A stretch of 64,000 nt of DNA from JBEBVQ01 sp037190845 (GCA_037190845.1 JBBCJI010000005.1:1-64000), one strand, 5' to 3'. Shown: positions 1 to 8,899, numbered from the stretch's first letter. Translations and numbers: made by a program. The notes: generated by a model from the letters alone, not told the origin.

Positions 1-2139
1 GTTATCGCCACACAGGATGAATTATACCTCCTGAATAATCAGGGCATAAAAGATATAACAGGTCATCTGGAGCTGAAACATCTTGTTGCTACATCTCTGT
101 TTTTCGACAATCACGATAACCTGTGGGTCGGTACATACGGACATGGCGTCCGCTGCTATTACGACCTGGATATTAAAATCTACAAAAGTGGAAGTGATTT
201 CCAGGGTATTTTCCCCAAACACTTCTTCCCGGATCATGACCGGTTTGTAATATGCGACGGACAGGAACCTTTTTGCGTATCACTGGGTAATGACAGCCTG
301 CAGCATATTCCTATACCCGAAGGGATTAAAGGCCCTGTGATACATATATACCGCTATAAGGGTATTACATTCATCATCACAAAAATAGGTATATACCGCT
401 ATGCCCGCGGGAAGGCAGTGCATATCACAACTTTGCCGGTTCGCGATTTCTTGTGGGAAAATAATCACGCCTACCTGATAAAAGGAAACACGCTCCATTC
501 CTTTGATCCCGGTACAGGGATATTCCGGGAGATTGAATTTCGTATCAATGACCATAACATTCCCGTTAACAGGTTATGCCATCTCAACAACGAGCTTTAT
601 GCCATAGCCACCGCGGATGCCTTGTATACCGTAAATATTGATTCTATAAGCAGAACTATTGTATCTTATAAAGAAATTATCAGCTACCCGGATGTCACCA
701 CATTAAAATATTACCCCCAGATCAACCTGCTGGCGGCCGGCGGAAAAAACGGACTGTGCCTGGTATCCAACAGCAGCAAAACAATCCTCACCACAGACAA
801 CAATTTGATCAACAATACGATCAACGATATAACATACTTCAACAACACCTTGCTGATTGGTACTCTCGGGGGGCTTAATATGTATGATCCCGATACCCGG
901 CAGTTATATACCATTAACAAGCCCTTTCTGAGACAGGAGATCACTTCTGTAAACACCTGGGATAGGGAAATCATTGTCGGTACACCGTCAGGTATCATAC
1001 GACTCGGGAACCCGGAGCTATACCCACCGGATAAAAAATGTTTTATACACACCGACAGCGGGCTGATCGCAGTTGACCGGATCCGGGAACACGGCGGTTA
1101 TGTAAACGGGACCGGCATACCCGATCTGAAGATCGAAACCCTTGACCTTTCTTTTGAGAATGAACCAGGGCTTTATTATAAAGTGCTGCCGCTTGATAAA
1201 GAATATAAACAAAGCCCCGACGGGCATATCCCCACAGACCGGCTGCCTCCGGGGGAATTTAATGTTGAGCTGGCCTATGCCAACAACGGCATCAGTAAAC
1301 CGATCGCTACGCTGCCGCTCCGGATATCGGCGGCATGGTACCAGACACGGGGCGGGATGCTGGCCGTTATATGTCTGATCGCTCTTGCCGCCGGAGGTAT
1401 CAGCTATGCTATTTTCCGTTTTATGGAGCAACGCCGCAGACGGTTGCATATGATCCAGGACCGGATCATCCTGCTGGAGATAAAAGCCTTATCCGCATTG
1501 CTGCATCCCCATTTTATTTTCAACTCGCTCAGCAGCATCCATTACCTGATCAACCAGAAGAATATGGATATGGTCAACAGGTACCTTGGCAAATTCAGCA
1601 AGCTGATCCGTACCAATCTCGAAACACTGCACAAAGGTGTCAATTCGCTGGAAGATGAACTGGAGAAAATCACTTTATACCTCGAGTTGGAAAAATTGCG
1701 GTTCTCAAACCGTTTTTCCTACCGTATCATTGTTGCCGAAAATGTGCAAAAAACACATTTTATGATCCCGGTAATGCTGCTGCAGCCGTTTGCGGAGAAT
1801 GCGCTGCTACACGGTCTGACCAATACAACAAGCGGGGAGATCATCATACGCATAAAAACCACTGCCAACCCGGAAGAGTTGATTATTGAGATAGAAGACG
1901 ATGGCCAGGGGATTCATCATCACCATAATGAGGAGCAACACAAGCGATCCCTTGGTATCGAGATTATCAGGAACCGGTTTGTATTGCTGTCGCAGATCTA
2001 CAAAAAGCCGTTTACGATCCGTATTGAAGATAAAAACCAGGGAAAGGAACCGGCAACCGGTACATTGGTAACGCTCAGGGTATGGAACCTGACATTACAG
2101 AACAGGCCTGTACCACAAACAGGGATAGAGTTGTCCTGA
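1..2139 (+). CDS. Propeller-type LytS-family sensor histidine kinase, 5' partial
   Basis: The reading frame is open from base 1, so the N-terminus lies outside the window; 712 codons are visible. The first ~330 visible residues hold beta-propeller repeats of the two-component regulator propeller type (for example DNLWVGTYGHGV and LLIGTLGGLNMYD). A Y_Y_Y-like beta domain follows, then one membrane helix at about 451-474. The kinase core has the LytS/YehU form: the phospho-accepting His is in HPHFIFNSL (about 503), followed by an N-box (PFAENALLHG) and a G-box (EDDGQGI). The family senses periplasmic ligands, often glycans, and signals to LytTR or AraC-type regulators. No such partner lies downstream; it may be upstream. 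The family call is firm, the ligand unknown. Confidence 0.9.
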   Translation, partial: VIATQDELYLLNNQGIKDITGHLELKHLVATSLFFDNHDNLWVGTYGHGVRCYYDLDIKIYKSGSDFQGIFPKHFFPDHDRFVICDGQEPFCVSLGNDSLQHIPIPEGIKGPVIHIYRYKGITFIITKIGIYRYARGKAVHITTLPVRDFLWENNHAYLIKGNTLHSFDPGTGIFREIEFRINDHNIPVNRLCHLNNELYAIATADALYTVNIDSISRTIVSYKEIISYPDVTTLKYYPQINLLAAGGKNGLCLVSNSSKTILTTDNNLINNTINDITYFNNTLLIGTLGGLNMYDPDTRQLYTINKPFLRQEITSVNTWDREIIVGTPSGIIRLGNPELYPPDKKCFIHTDSGLIAVDRIREHGGYVNGTGIPDLKIETLDLSFENEPGLYYKVLPLDKEYKQSPDGHIPTDRLPPGEFNVELAYANNGISKPIATLPLRISAAWYQTRGGMLAVICLIALAAGGISYAIFRFMEQRRRRLHMIQDRIILLEIKALSALLHPHFIFNSLSSIHYLINQKNMDMVNRYLGKFSKLIRTNLETLHKGVNSLEDELEKITLYLELEKLRFSNRFSYRIIVAENVQKTHFMIPVMLLQPFAENALLHGLTNTTSGEIIIRIKTTANPEELIIEIEDDGQGIHHHHNEEQHKRSLGIEIIRNRFVLLSQIYKKPFTIRIEDKNQGKEPATGTLVTLRVWNLTLQNRPVPQTGIELS

Positions 2140-2210
2140 CTGGCTCAAAAGCCCGACTAAGGCACCCAACAGGCATTATTACTGAAACTGCGCCACCAGC
2201 AGTCTGGTAT

Positions 2211-2258
2211 GTAAAAACCGACATAATTGATCCGTTAGTTTACAGATAATTATGTCGG
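2211..2258 (-). terminator. Terminator hairpin downstream of tRNA-His
   Basis: A perfect 11-bp inverted repeat (2218-2228 with 2248-2258) sits 5 bp beyond the 3' end of tRNA-His. On the minus strand it is followed by a run of five T (2213-2217). This is the form of a factor-independent terminator for the tRNA transcript. Confidence 0.65.
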
Positions 2259-2263
2259 CGATG

Positions 2264-2338
<75 letters not shown>

Positions 2339-2366
2339 GTTTTGAATCGGGAGAGCAAAGGTAAGA

Positions 2367-2620
2367 CAAAAGTTGAAAATTGAAAATTGAAAATGGAAAG
2401 CGCTGCAATTCAATTTTTCGCTTTCCTACTTCAAGGTATTCATTTCGACCCTTCGACAAGCTCAGAGCTCAATGACCGCTTTTTAATGTCGGCAGCCGAG
2501 CTTGTCGAAGCAAAATTCAGTTTTTTGAATGAATAGCGAATATTCGAATTGCACCCATTGAAAGCGCATTCAGCATGTTCAAGCCCGTATTTTCAACTTT
2601 CCATTTTCAACTTTCCATTT
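2367..2620. repeat. Intergenic region with facing inverted-repeat elements
   Basis: The stretch between tRNA-His and ftsX has no credible gene. An AT-rich repeat of the form TTGAAAATTGAAAA (2371-2399) is mirrored by its complement near 2590-2620. Between them is a separate hairpin with a perfect 13-bp stem, CTTCGACAAGCTC (2451-2463) with its complement (2498-2510). A related copy of that hairpin occurs at 32199-32273. Confidence 0.7.
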
Positions 2621-2626
2621 CTTTAT

Positions 2627-2634
2627 TACTTTTG
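2627..2634 (+). promoter_or_regulatory. Bacteroidota -7 element for ftsX
   Basis: TACTTTTG matches the Bacteroidota TAnnTTTG -7 consensus and ends 17 bp before the ftsX ATG. No clear TTG -33 element was identified, so the call rests on the -7 match and its position. Confidence 0.5.
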
Positions 2635-2651
2635 ACCAACAAGCATAACGC

Positions 2652-3506
2652 ATGGCAGGCGGCAAATCGAAAACCTCATATGTATACTCCATCATTGGCG
2701 TATCCCTGGTATTATTCTTACTCGGTACGCTGGGCTGGATCATGATCAACGGGCGTGGGCTAAGCCGGGTCTTTAAAGAGGATATCGAGCTGACGGTGGA
2801 TTTTCATGATAAAACCCGCGACGGGCATGTGGAGCAAATGAAAAAAATCCTTGACGGGCAACCTTTTATACGATCTGCCAGGATCATCACACGCGAAGAT
2901 GCTATAAAGCTGCAAAGCGAGCTGGAAGGAGAAGATATTGAAGCGTTTCTCGGTATCAACCCGCTCTTTCCTTCAATCGTAATGAAGCTGCACTCGGAGT
3001 ATGTCAATAAAGACAGCCTGGATAAAATTTCGCAGTTTGTGCTGCAGAGCAACGTCGTCCGGGAGATAACCTACCCCCGTATCATTGTGGATCAGATGGA
3101 CCGAAACTTTAACCGGATCAGTATCATCATCGGGGCGATATCCCTACTGCTTTTTATAGTAGTGATCGTGCTGATTGACAATACGGTACGGCTGGCCATG
3201 TTCAGCAACCGGTTCCTGATCAAGACCATGCAGATGGTGGGCGCTACGCACCAGTTCATTGCGCGTCCGTTCGACCGGCGTGCGATCCTGAACGGCTTTG
3301 TCAGTGGCATGCTGGCCGTGGGCGGGTTATGGTTAGTGATCAGTTTTGCCGAAGCCCGTCTGCCGGAACTGGCTATGCTCCGGGAACCCTTTCTACTGGC
3401 TGTATTAATAGCCGGTATGATATTGATGGGTATCCTGATCTCGTTTATCAGTACCCACCGGTCGGTTATAAAATACCTTAAAATGCATGTGGAGGATCTT
3501 TATTAA
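2652..3506 (+). CDS. ftsX: Cell division permease-like protein FtsX
   Basis: The 284-residue protein has FtsX topology: a short cytoplasmic start, a membrane helix (about 13-33), an extracytoplasmic domain (about 34-155) and three C-terminal helices (about 157-178, 215-235 and 250-270). In other bacteria FtsX pairs with the ATPase FtsE at the divisome and activates septal peptidoglycan hydrolases. FtsE is not adjacent here. The ATG is supported by a -7 promoter element 17 bp upstream. The DUF3098 gene follows after 70 bp on the same strand, an order I recall as common in Bacteroidota. Length is normal for the family. Confidence 0.9.
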   Translation: MAGGKSKTSYVYSIIGVSLVLFLLGTLGWIMINGRGLSRVFKEDIELTVDFHDKTRDGHVEQMKKILDGQPFIRSARIITREDAIKLQSELEGEDIEAFLGINPLFPSIVMKLHSEYVNKDSLDKISQFVLQSNVVREITYPRIIVDQMDRNFNRISIIIGAISLLLFIVVIVLIDNTVRLAMFSNRFLIKTMQMVGATHQFIARPFDRRAILNGFVSGMLAVGGLWLVISFAEARLPELAMLREPFLLAVLIAGMILMGILISFISTHRSVIKYLKMHVEDLY

Positions 3507-3538
3507 ACTCCGGATAGCCAATAGTAAATTTTTGATAA

Positions 3539-3572
3539 AATCATCATTCATAACTCATCATTCATAACTTGA
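3539..3572. repeat. Short direct repeat CATCATTCATAACT family
   Basis: Two direct copies of TCATCATTCATAACT lie back to back between ftsX and the DUF3098 gene. The same motif or its complement recurs at 57416-57480 and 62795-62832, always between genes. It is a dispersed intergenic repeat with no visible coding content. Confidence 0.6.
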
Positions 3573-3576
3573 TTTT

Positions 3577-3876
3577 ATGTCAACCGCAGGAAAAAAACAG
3601 ATTTCGAAAAATGCCGGCAACTCAAGACAGCAGCAGGCCCCTAAAGGGAACCAGGTTTTTCTTTTCGACCGGGGCAACTATACCTGGATGATCGCCGGAT
3701 TTGTACTGATCATTGCTGGTTTCTTTCTGATGACGGGCGGCAAGAGTCCCGATCCCACCAAATTCAACTACGACGAGATATACAGCTTCCGTCGCGTTAC
3801 GCTGGCGCCTGTACTGATCATGCTCGGGTTTGTGATAGAGGTGTACGCGATCATGAAAAAGCCTGTATCGGAATAA
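3577..3876 (+). CDS. DUF3098 family membrane protein
   Basis: This 99-residue protein has a polar Gln/Lys-rich start (1-30) and two membrane helices (about 35-57 and 79-97). They are joined by a conserved-looking loop containing FNYDEIYSFRR. Two-helix architecture, length and position behind ftsX fit the DUF3098 family, which is largely restricted to Bacteroidota. Its function is unknown. The likely shared transcript with ftsX suggests an envelope or division role, but that is inference only. Confidence 0.8.
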   Translation: MSTAGKKQISKNAGNSRQQQAPKGNQVFLFDRGNYTWMIAGFVLIIAGFFLMTGGKSPDPTKFNYDEIYSFRRVTLAPVLIMLGFVIEVYAIMKKPVSE

Positions 3877-3927
3877 ATACGCATTCCTCTGTAATCAGGA
3901 AGGAACGTAAGGATCAGCAGCTTATTT

Positions 3928-3956
3928 TTGATAGTGGGGCGTTCTTGTTATTTTTG
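3928..3956 (+). promoter_or_regulatory. Promoter for the glycosyltransferase pair (-33 TTG, -7 TATTTTTG)
   Basis: TTG at 3928-3930 and TATTTTTG at 3949-3956 are separated by 18 bp, matching the Bacteroidota TTG-N17-23-TAnnTTTG pattern. The leader to the ATG would be about 20 nt. A second TATTTTTG (3923-3930) overlaps the -33 and is an alternative. Confidence 0.6.
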
Positions 3957-3981
3957 ACCGGGGAACTCCCCTCCCGTATTC

Positions 3982-5121
3982 ATGAAGAAAAAAATTGTAA
4001 TTGTCGGGCCGGCACATCCCTATCGCGGCGGACAGGCGCTGGTAGAAGCATACCTGCACCATATGCTCTCCGGTATGGGGTACGATTGCCATACGGTCTC
4101 TTATACACTTCTGTATCCGAAAATATTTTTTCCCGGAACCACACAGTATGATGTTTCCGGTTTTGTGCCATTTCCGCATCCGGAAAGAATACAGCGGCTG
4201 ATCAATTCTGTTAACCCGCTCTCCTGGTTCCGCGCTGCCCGGGAAGTTAAAAAACTTAATCCCGACGGGGTGATTTTTGTCTGGTGGATGCCTTTTTTCG
4301 GGCCGGCGCTCGGAACGATCGCCCGGTTGCTGCGCGGCAGAACCAAGCGGATATTCCTGGTAGAAAATTACGTTTCCCATGAGAACCGCTGGTTCGATAA
4401 AGCGGCAACACGCTTTGCCCTGAAACATGCAGATGCATTCATCAGCGAATCAAAATACATTACAGAGCAGATATCCGCCCGGTTTCCTCAGAAACCTTTG
4501 TTCCAGGCGACGTTGTCCGTTTATGACTGCTACGATCTGAAGCGGTTTACCCGCGATACCGCCCGTGAGCATCTGGGTATCCGGACCGGGAAAGTGATCC
4601 TGTTCTTCGGCCTTATACGGCCGTATAAGGGGCTCGATAAGCTGATACAGGCATTTGCAGTACTCCGTCAGACACATCCTGATACAACGCTCCTGGTCGT
4701 CGGTGAGTGCTATGAAGATGTTAATAAGTATATCAACCTGATCAATGAGGCGGGTATCCGGGATAGCACCATGATGATCAACCAGTTTATCCCTAATGAA
4801 GATGTAGAGCCGTACTTTAAAGCTGCAGACGTTGTCTGTATGCCGTATAACTCCGGTACACAGAGCGGGATACTGATGATGAGCTACGGCTTCCGCATCC
4901 CTGTAGTGGTAACGGAAGTAGGCGGTATTTCGGAACTCATGACCGACGGGAAAACAGGAAAAGTAATACCGGATAACAGCACGGAACACCTTGTAGCCGG
5001 TATTACCTCCGTACTCGATAATCCCGGCAATGTTGATTATGCTTCAGAGATAACGTCCTTTACGCATGGGCTGGGGTATGACGGACTGGGTAATTTTATG
5101 GAGCATCTTTTAAACAACTGA
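3982..5121 (+). CDS. Glycosyltransferase, GT4 family
   Basis: The 379-residue protein is a two-Rossmann (GT-B) glycosyltransferase. The N-terminal acceptor half has a glycine-rich loop (PAHPYRGGQ, about 10-18). The C-terminal nucleotide-sugar half begins at FFGLIRPYKGLDKL (about 210). A later region (VEPYFKAADVVCMPY to GGISELM) is the usual GT4 donor-binding segment. It probably acts at the inner face of the membrane in assembly of a surface glycan; sugar and acceptor cannot be read from sequence. A GT9 gene starts 2 nt after the stop, so the two are almost certainly cotranscribed. Confidence 0.85.
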   Translation: MKKKIVIVGPAHPYRGGQALVEAYLHHMLSGMGYDCHTVSYTLLYPKIFFPGTTQYDVSGFVPFPHPERIQRLINSVNPLSWFRAAREVKKLNPDGVIFVWWMPFFGPALGTIARLLRGRTKRIFLVENYVSHENRWFDKAATRFALKHADAFISESKYITEQISARFPQKPLFQATLSVYDCYDLKRFTRDTAREHLGIRTGKVILFFGLIRPYKGLDKLIQAFAVLRQTHPDTTLLVVGECYEDVNKYINLINEAGIRDSTMMINQFIPNEDVEPYFKAADVVCMPYNSGTQSGILMMSYGFRIPVVVTEVGGISELMTDGKTGKVIPDNSTEHLVAGITSVLDNPGNVDYASEITSFTHGLGYDGLGNFMEHLLNN

Positions 5122-5123
5122 GT

Positions 5124-6038
5124 ATGGCAAAAATTGCAGTCATAAAAACAGGTGCAACCGGTGATGTGGTACGAACTACCGTACTGCTGCACCTGTTCCG
5201 GAATGATGAGGTGACCTGGGTCACTGCCCGGAACAATATCCAGGTGCTTCCGGCAAAACAGGACAATCTTGTCCGCACCATAGCTATTGAGGAAGCACAC
5301 GATGCTCCATCTTTGCATGAGCATTATGATCTCGTGATCTCGCTGGATGATGATTTAATATGCGCTTCCCTGGCGGACCGGATAAGTAAATCAGAGCTCT
5401 TCGGAGCCTGTACGCAAGCTGGTAGGGTAGTATATACAGAGTCCGCCAACGAATGGTTTGATATGGGGTTGTCTTCCCGTCTGGGAAAAGCAGAAGCAGA
5501 CAGGCTGAAGCTGGAGAATCAATATTCTTACCAGGAAATATTATTCCGGATGCTCGGGCATACGTTTGAGGGCGCGCCTTACCTGCTTCCGGAAGATATT
5601 ATACCGGTAGCTGGCTCCCGGACAATCGGCATTGAGGCACGCGCCGGTAACCGATGGCCTACAAAAGTATGGAACCAGTATCCGCAACTCGCAGAAGGCT
5701 TTAAGGCAGCGGGTTATGATGTCGTTTTCTTTGCAGACCGGCCGTCCATACGGGATTATATGGAGGATATCAGCAGGGTGGGGTTGATGATATCGGGTGA
5801 TACGCTGGGCATGCATGTGGCGCTGGGTCTGAAAATACCTGTTGTTGCGTTGTTTACCTGCACCAGCGCCACGGAGATATACGGCTACGGGTATATGGAA
5901 AAAGTAGTATCACCTTTCCTGAAAGAAGCCTTTTATAAAACAACCTATATCCCGGAGGCAGTGGAAAGCATCGGTCTGGATGATGTGATGATTGCAGCCG
6001 GCCGGCGTATACCATTACCTGCTACACCGGCTTCTTAA
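5124..6038 (+). CDS. Glycosyltransferase family 9 (heptosyltransferase-like)
   Basis: The 304-residue protein starts with the GT9 signature region (IAVIKTGATGDVVRTT), the counterpart of the GD-x(3)-T segment of ADP-heptose transferases. It carries the C-terminal donor loop SGDTLGMHVALGLKIPVVALF (about 240-260). GT9 enzymes add heptose or related sugars to the lipopolysaccharide core. The tight coupling to the upstream GT4 gene supports a joint role in LPS or surface glycan synthesis. It is somewhat shorter than classical WaaC/WaaF, as many Bacteroidota homologues are. The exact donor sugar is unknown. Confidence 0.8.
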   Translation: MAKIAVIKTGATGDVVRTTVLLHLFRNDEVTWVTARNNIQVLPAKQDNLVRTIAIEEAHDAPSLHEHYDLVISLDDDLICASLADRISKSELFGACTQAGRVVYTESANEWFDMGLSSRLGKAEADRLKLENQYSYQEILFRMLGHTFEGAPYLLPEDIIPVAGSRTIGIEARAGNRWPTKVWNQYPQLAEGFKAAGYDVVFFADRPSIRDYMEDISRVGLMISGDTLGMHVALGLKIPVVALFTCTSATEIYGYGYMEKVVSPFLKEAFYKTTYIPEAVESIGLDDVMIAAGRRIPLPATPAS

Positions 6039-6123
6039 CCTGTTTGCTCAAGTCCTCACTTTTCACGCCCTTCATGCTGATAAAAACATTGAGGGTATTA
6101 AGATCATTAAGAACTGATGATCC

Positions 6124-6882
6124 TCACCCACCGATAAGTTGCATCAGTTCGTCCAGCTTCGGCTCGAGGATGATCTCCGTACGGCGGTTGCGCTGACGTC
6201 CTTCCGGTGTTTCGTTGGTGTCTACCGGGTCAAATTCTCCCCTGCCTGTGGCTGTGATCCGCGTGGGATTGACGGCAAAATCTTTGATCATGATCCGTGC
6301 AATAGCCGTGGAACGCGCCACGCTCAGCGCCCAGTTGTCCTGGAATTTGATAGATATGGGCACAGAGTCTGTATGGCCTTCTACTTCCACGTTGATGTCC
6401 GGATTCTGATTCAGCACTCCGGAGAGGGTAGCCAGCGCTTCTTTGCCTTTGGCATTTACTTCTGCGCTGCCGGAAGGAAATAGCAGGCTTTCCTGCATAC
6501 TTACGTATACTTTCCCGTTTTTCATGGAGACGGTAAGCTGGCTGGCGCTGAAGTTGATGAGCGCGTCGGCGATTTTTTTACGCAGCGCTTCCGTGTTTTT
6601 CTGCTGCTGCTCAATCAGGCGCTGTAGCTGCTCCAACCGCTCCCTTTGTGCGGCCAGCGCTTCCTGGCTTTTATCCAGCTGGCTGCTGGTGAACCGGTTT
6701 TCTTCCTGCATTTTACTGACGCGTCCATCCAGTTCCTGGATCTGCTGAATGTGTCTTAAGCTGTCTGCCTGCAGGCCGGATATGCGGTCTTGTGCCGCCA
6801 GATATTTTTTCTTTGCCACGCAGGACGGCAATAAGGCCACCCCGGCTATTAGTAACGTCAGTACGATTATGTTGTGTTTCAT
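6124..6882 (-). CDS. OmpA-family peptidoglycan-binding lipoprotein
   Basis: The 252-residue protein has a lipoprotein signal ending LLPSC (Cys about 21) and a long coiled coil rich in Gln, Glu and Leu (about 25-110). An OmpA C-terminal domain (about 118-240) follows, with the expected EGHTDSVP, LSVARS and NRRTEI segments that contact diaminopimelate of peptidoglycan. It should be anchored in a membrane and tether it to the cell wall. It is convergent with the GT9 gene, with 85 bp between stops. After its TGA the same frame stays open for about 33 codons; I regard this as chance. Confidence 0.88.
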   Translation of the reverse strand: MKHNIIVLTLLIAGVALLPSCVAKKKYLAAQDRISGLQADSLRHIQQIQELDGRVSKMQEENRFTSSQLDKSQEALAAQRERLEQLQRLIEQQQKNTEALRKKIADALINFSASQLTVSMKNGKVYVSMQESLLFPSGSAEVNAKGKEALATLSGVLNQNPDINVEVEGHTDSVPISIKFQDNWALSVARSTAIARIMIKDFAVNPTRITATGRGEFDPVDTNETPEGRQRNRRTEIILEPKLDELMQLIGG

Positions 6883-6953
6883 GGTAGTATCTTTTATAAA
6901 AATTGCCGGATAAAAATAGTGCCAAAGATATACAGATACAGTTATTTTGTTTA

Positions 6954-7024
6954 AAGATGTGGGAGATGTGTTGGATGTGGGAGATGGGATGGCACATCCA
7001 ACACATCTATCACATCTCCCACAT
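6954..7024. repeat. Long imperfect inverted repeat upstream of rimP
   Basis: A left arm reading AGATGTGGGAGATGTG is matched by the complementary CACATCTCCCACATCT at the right end. A second inner pair (GTTGGATGTG with CACATCCAAC) lies between. The element sits between the divergent ompA-like gene and the rimP promoter. It resembles the dispersed palindromic intergenic repeats elsewhere in the window but has a different sequence. Confidence 0.65.
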
Positions 7025-7067
7025 CTTAAATCCTGCCTGAAATAAAGTATTTTTAATAAAAATATTG

Positions 7068-7075
7068 TACCTTTG
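7068..7075 (+). promoter_or_regulatory. -7 element of the rimP-nusA operon
   Basis: TACCTTTG is an exact TAnnTTTG match, giving a predicted start near 7082 and a leader of about 50 nt. The region 19-23 bp upstream is a run of T and A without a clean TTG. Confidence 0.55.
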
Positions 7076-7092
7076 CTCCGGTAAATTATTAA

Positions 7093-7113
7093 ATGAAAGG
7101 GGACACATGGTAG
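7093..7113 (+). CDS. Possible six-codon leader peptide MKGDTW
   Basis: ATG-AAA-GGG-GAC-ACA-TGG-TAG is a complete short frame just after the predicted transcript start. Its upstream context is A/T-rich, as at ordinary Bacteroidota starts. It covers the whole ascending arm and loop of the hairpin described next, and its stop overlaps the first base of the descending arm. A ribosome on it would prevent the hairpin from forming. Whether it is translated is unknown. Confidence 0.35.
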   Translation: MKGDTW

Positions 7114-7127
7114 TCCCCTTGTTTTTT
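7097..7127 (+). terminator. Terminator-like attenuator hairpin before rimP
   Basis: An 8-bp perfect stem (7097-7104 AAGGGGAC with 7113-7120 GTCCCCTT) encloses an 8-nt loop and is followed by G and six T (7121-7127). The T-run ends 4 nt before the rimP ATG, so the structure lies inside the leader downstream of the promoter. That is the arrangement of a transcription attenuator. Confidence 0.55.
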
Positions 7128-7131
7128 ACCT

Positions 7132-7587
7132 ATGACAGTAGCATTGGAGAAAATACAAGATATGGTGGCGCCTTTGCTGGAAGGCACTGATATGTTTATT
7201 ACAGGTATACAAATAAATCCTGTCAATAATATTAAGTTGTATCTTGATGCGGACAGTGGTCTTTCCATAGAAAAAAGCGCCGGTATAAACCGCAAATTAT
7301 ATGGGCTGATTGAGGCATCGGAGTTATTCCCGGATGGGGATTTTTCCCTTGAGGTGTCCAGTCCTGGTGTGGATGAACCGTTGGCCGGCATCCGGCAATA
7401 CCGGAAAAACACGGGCCGTACGCTGCTGGTGGTTACAGAAGAAGGGCAGGAACTGTTGGGCGTATTGAAATCAGTAGCAGAAGATAAAATCACGCTGGAA
7501 ATAAAACAGCCCCGGAAAAAAGAAACAGTGATCACGGAAATACCCTTTGCATCTATCAGGAAAGCAATTGTCCAGATCGTTTTTTGA
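7132..7587 (+). CDS. rimP: Ribosome maturation factor RimP
   Basis: The 151-residue protein has RimP length and two-domain layout. The family hallmark segment LEVSSPGVDEPL is at 73-84, at the boundary between the alpha/beta N-terminal domain and the SH3-like C-terminal domain. RimP binds free 30S subunits and assists late 16S/protein assembly. The gene order rimP-nusA-infB is the classical one and confirms the call. Expression is likely controlled by the leader hairpin immediately upstream. Confidence 0.93.
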   Translation: MTVALEKIQDMVAPLLEGTDMFITGIQINPVNNIKLYLDADSGLSIEKSAGINRKLYGLIEASELFPDGDFSLEVSSPGVDEPLAGIRQYRKNTGRTLLVVTEEGQELLGVLKSVAEDKITLEIKQPRKKETVITEIPFASIRKAIVQIVF

Positions 7588-7621
7588 AAATTTAAGTAAA
7601 TACAAATAAATATGAAAGACC

Positions 7622-8899
7622 ATGTCAAGTATTAATCTTATCGAATCATTCCAGGAATTTAAAGAGGCCGAAAATATAGACAGGCCTACCCTGATGAAGG
7701 TAATTGAAGACGTGTTCAAAACACTGCTGCGCAAAAAATATACTGATGACGAGAACTTCGACGTGATCGTGAATGATCAGACAGGTGATCTTGAGATCTT
7801 TCGCAGGCGGGAGATCGTAGAAGACGGAGCGGTGGAAGACGACAATAAACAGATTGCCTATTCCGATGCGGTAAAAATAGAGCCGGATTACAATATCGGT
7901 GAAGAAGTCTATGAGGAAGTCAATGTTACGGATTTTGGCCGTCGTGCTATCCTGGCTGCTAAGCAGACCCTGGCTGCCCGTATTGGTGATCTGAAGAAGA
8001 ATAATCTGCTGAAGAAATATGCAGACCGCGTTGGTGATATCATTACCGGCGAAGTATACCAGATATGGAAAAAGGAGATGCTGCTGCTGGATGATGAAGG
8101 GAATGAGCTGATCATGCCCAAGTCTGAGCAGATACCTTCCGATTTTTTCAAAAAGGGTGAGGCAGTACGTGCTGTTGTGAAAAAAGTGGAGATGCGTAAT
8201 AATACGCCGATCATCATCCTGAGCCGTACCCATCCGTCATTCCTTGAGAAGCTGCTCGAAATAGAAGTGCCCGAGATCATGGATGGCCTGATTGTGGTAC
8301 GCAAGATCGTACGTGAACCCGGAGAACGTGCCAAAGTGGCTGTAGAAAGCTACGACGACCGTATTGATCCGGTGGGAGCCAGTGTGGTTATGAAAGGAAG
8401 CCGTATTCACGGGATCGTCCGTGAGTTGCGAAATGAGAATATAGATATCATCAATTTCACCAACAACATACAACTGCTGATACAGCGTTCGCTCACGCCG
8501 GCGCGGATCAACCGGATGGATCTGAATACAGAGAGCAGTCAGGTTGCGGTATTTCTCGAGCCGGATCAGGTGTCGCTGGCGATCGGCAAGAAAGGGGTAA
8601 ACATCAAGCTGGCGCAGGAGCTTACGGGCTTCAGCATTGATGTATACCGTGATGTGCAGGATGAAGGAGGTGATGAATATGATATTGACTTGGATGAATT
8701 CAGCGATGAAATTGAAAGCTGGGTGATTGATGAATTTAAGCGTATCGGATGCGATACGGCGCTGAGTGTGCTTGAGTTGTCTGTTGATGAGCTGGAACGC
8801 CGTACGGATCTGGAGCGTGAAACGATTGAAGAAGTGCATCGTGTCCTCCAGGCTGAATTTGACAGTGAAGAGGAAGAAGAAGCCGGCGCCACAAACTGA
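7622..8899 (+). CDS. nusA: Transcription termination/antitermination factor NusA
   Basis: The 425-residue protein has the NusA domains in order: RNA-polymerase-binding N-terminal domain (about 1-125), S1 domain (about 138-200), and tandem KH domains (about 205-345). The second KH loop is IGKKGVNIKLA (321-331). An acidic C-terminal region (about 350-425) includes a helix-hairpin-helix-like segment (VIDEFKRIGC onwards). NusA binds elongating polymerase and modulates pausing, termination and rRNA antitermination. It follows rimP by 34 bp, so the two should share a transcript. Start and length are normal for the phylum. Confidence 0.95.
   Translation: MSSINLIESFQEFKEAENIDRPTLMKVIEDVFKTLLRKKYTDDENFDVIVNDQTGDLEIFRRREIVEDGAVEDDNKQIAYSDAVKIEPDYNIGEEVYEEVNVTDFGRRAILAAKQTLAARIGDLKKNNLLKKYADRVGDIITGEVYQIWKKEMLLLDDEGNELIMPKSEQIPSDFFKKGEAVRAVVKKVEMRNNTPIIILSRTHPSFLEKLLEIEVPEIMDGLIVVRKIVREPGERAKVAVESYDDRIDPVGASVVMKGSRIHGIVRELRNENIDIINFTNNIQLLIQRSLTPARINRMDLNTESSQVAVFLEPDQVSLAIGKKGVNIKLAQELTGFSIDVYRDVQDEGGDEYDIDLDEFSDEIESWVIDEFKRIGCDTALSVLELSVDELERRTDLERETIEEVHRVLQAEFDSEEEEEAGATN

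Noticed and set aside
1018..1449. Long minus-strand ORF inside the first kinase gene
   Set aside because: It is a shadow of the kinase frame: the kinase has clear motifs on the plus strand and this ORF has none.
6026..6123. In-frame open stretch of ~33 codons after the OmpA-like stop, looking protein-like
   Set aside because: It overlaps the end of the GT9 gene on the other strand and has no homologous features. Open runs of this length are common by chance.
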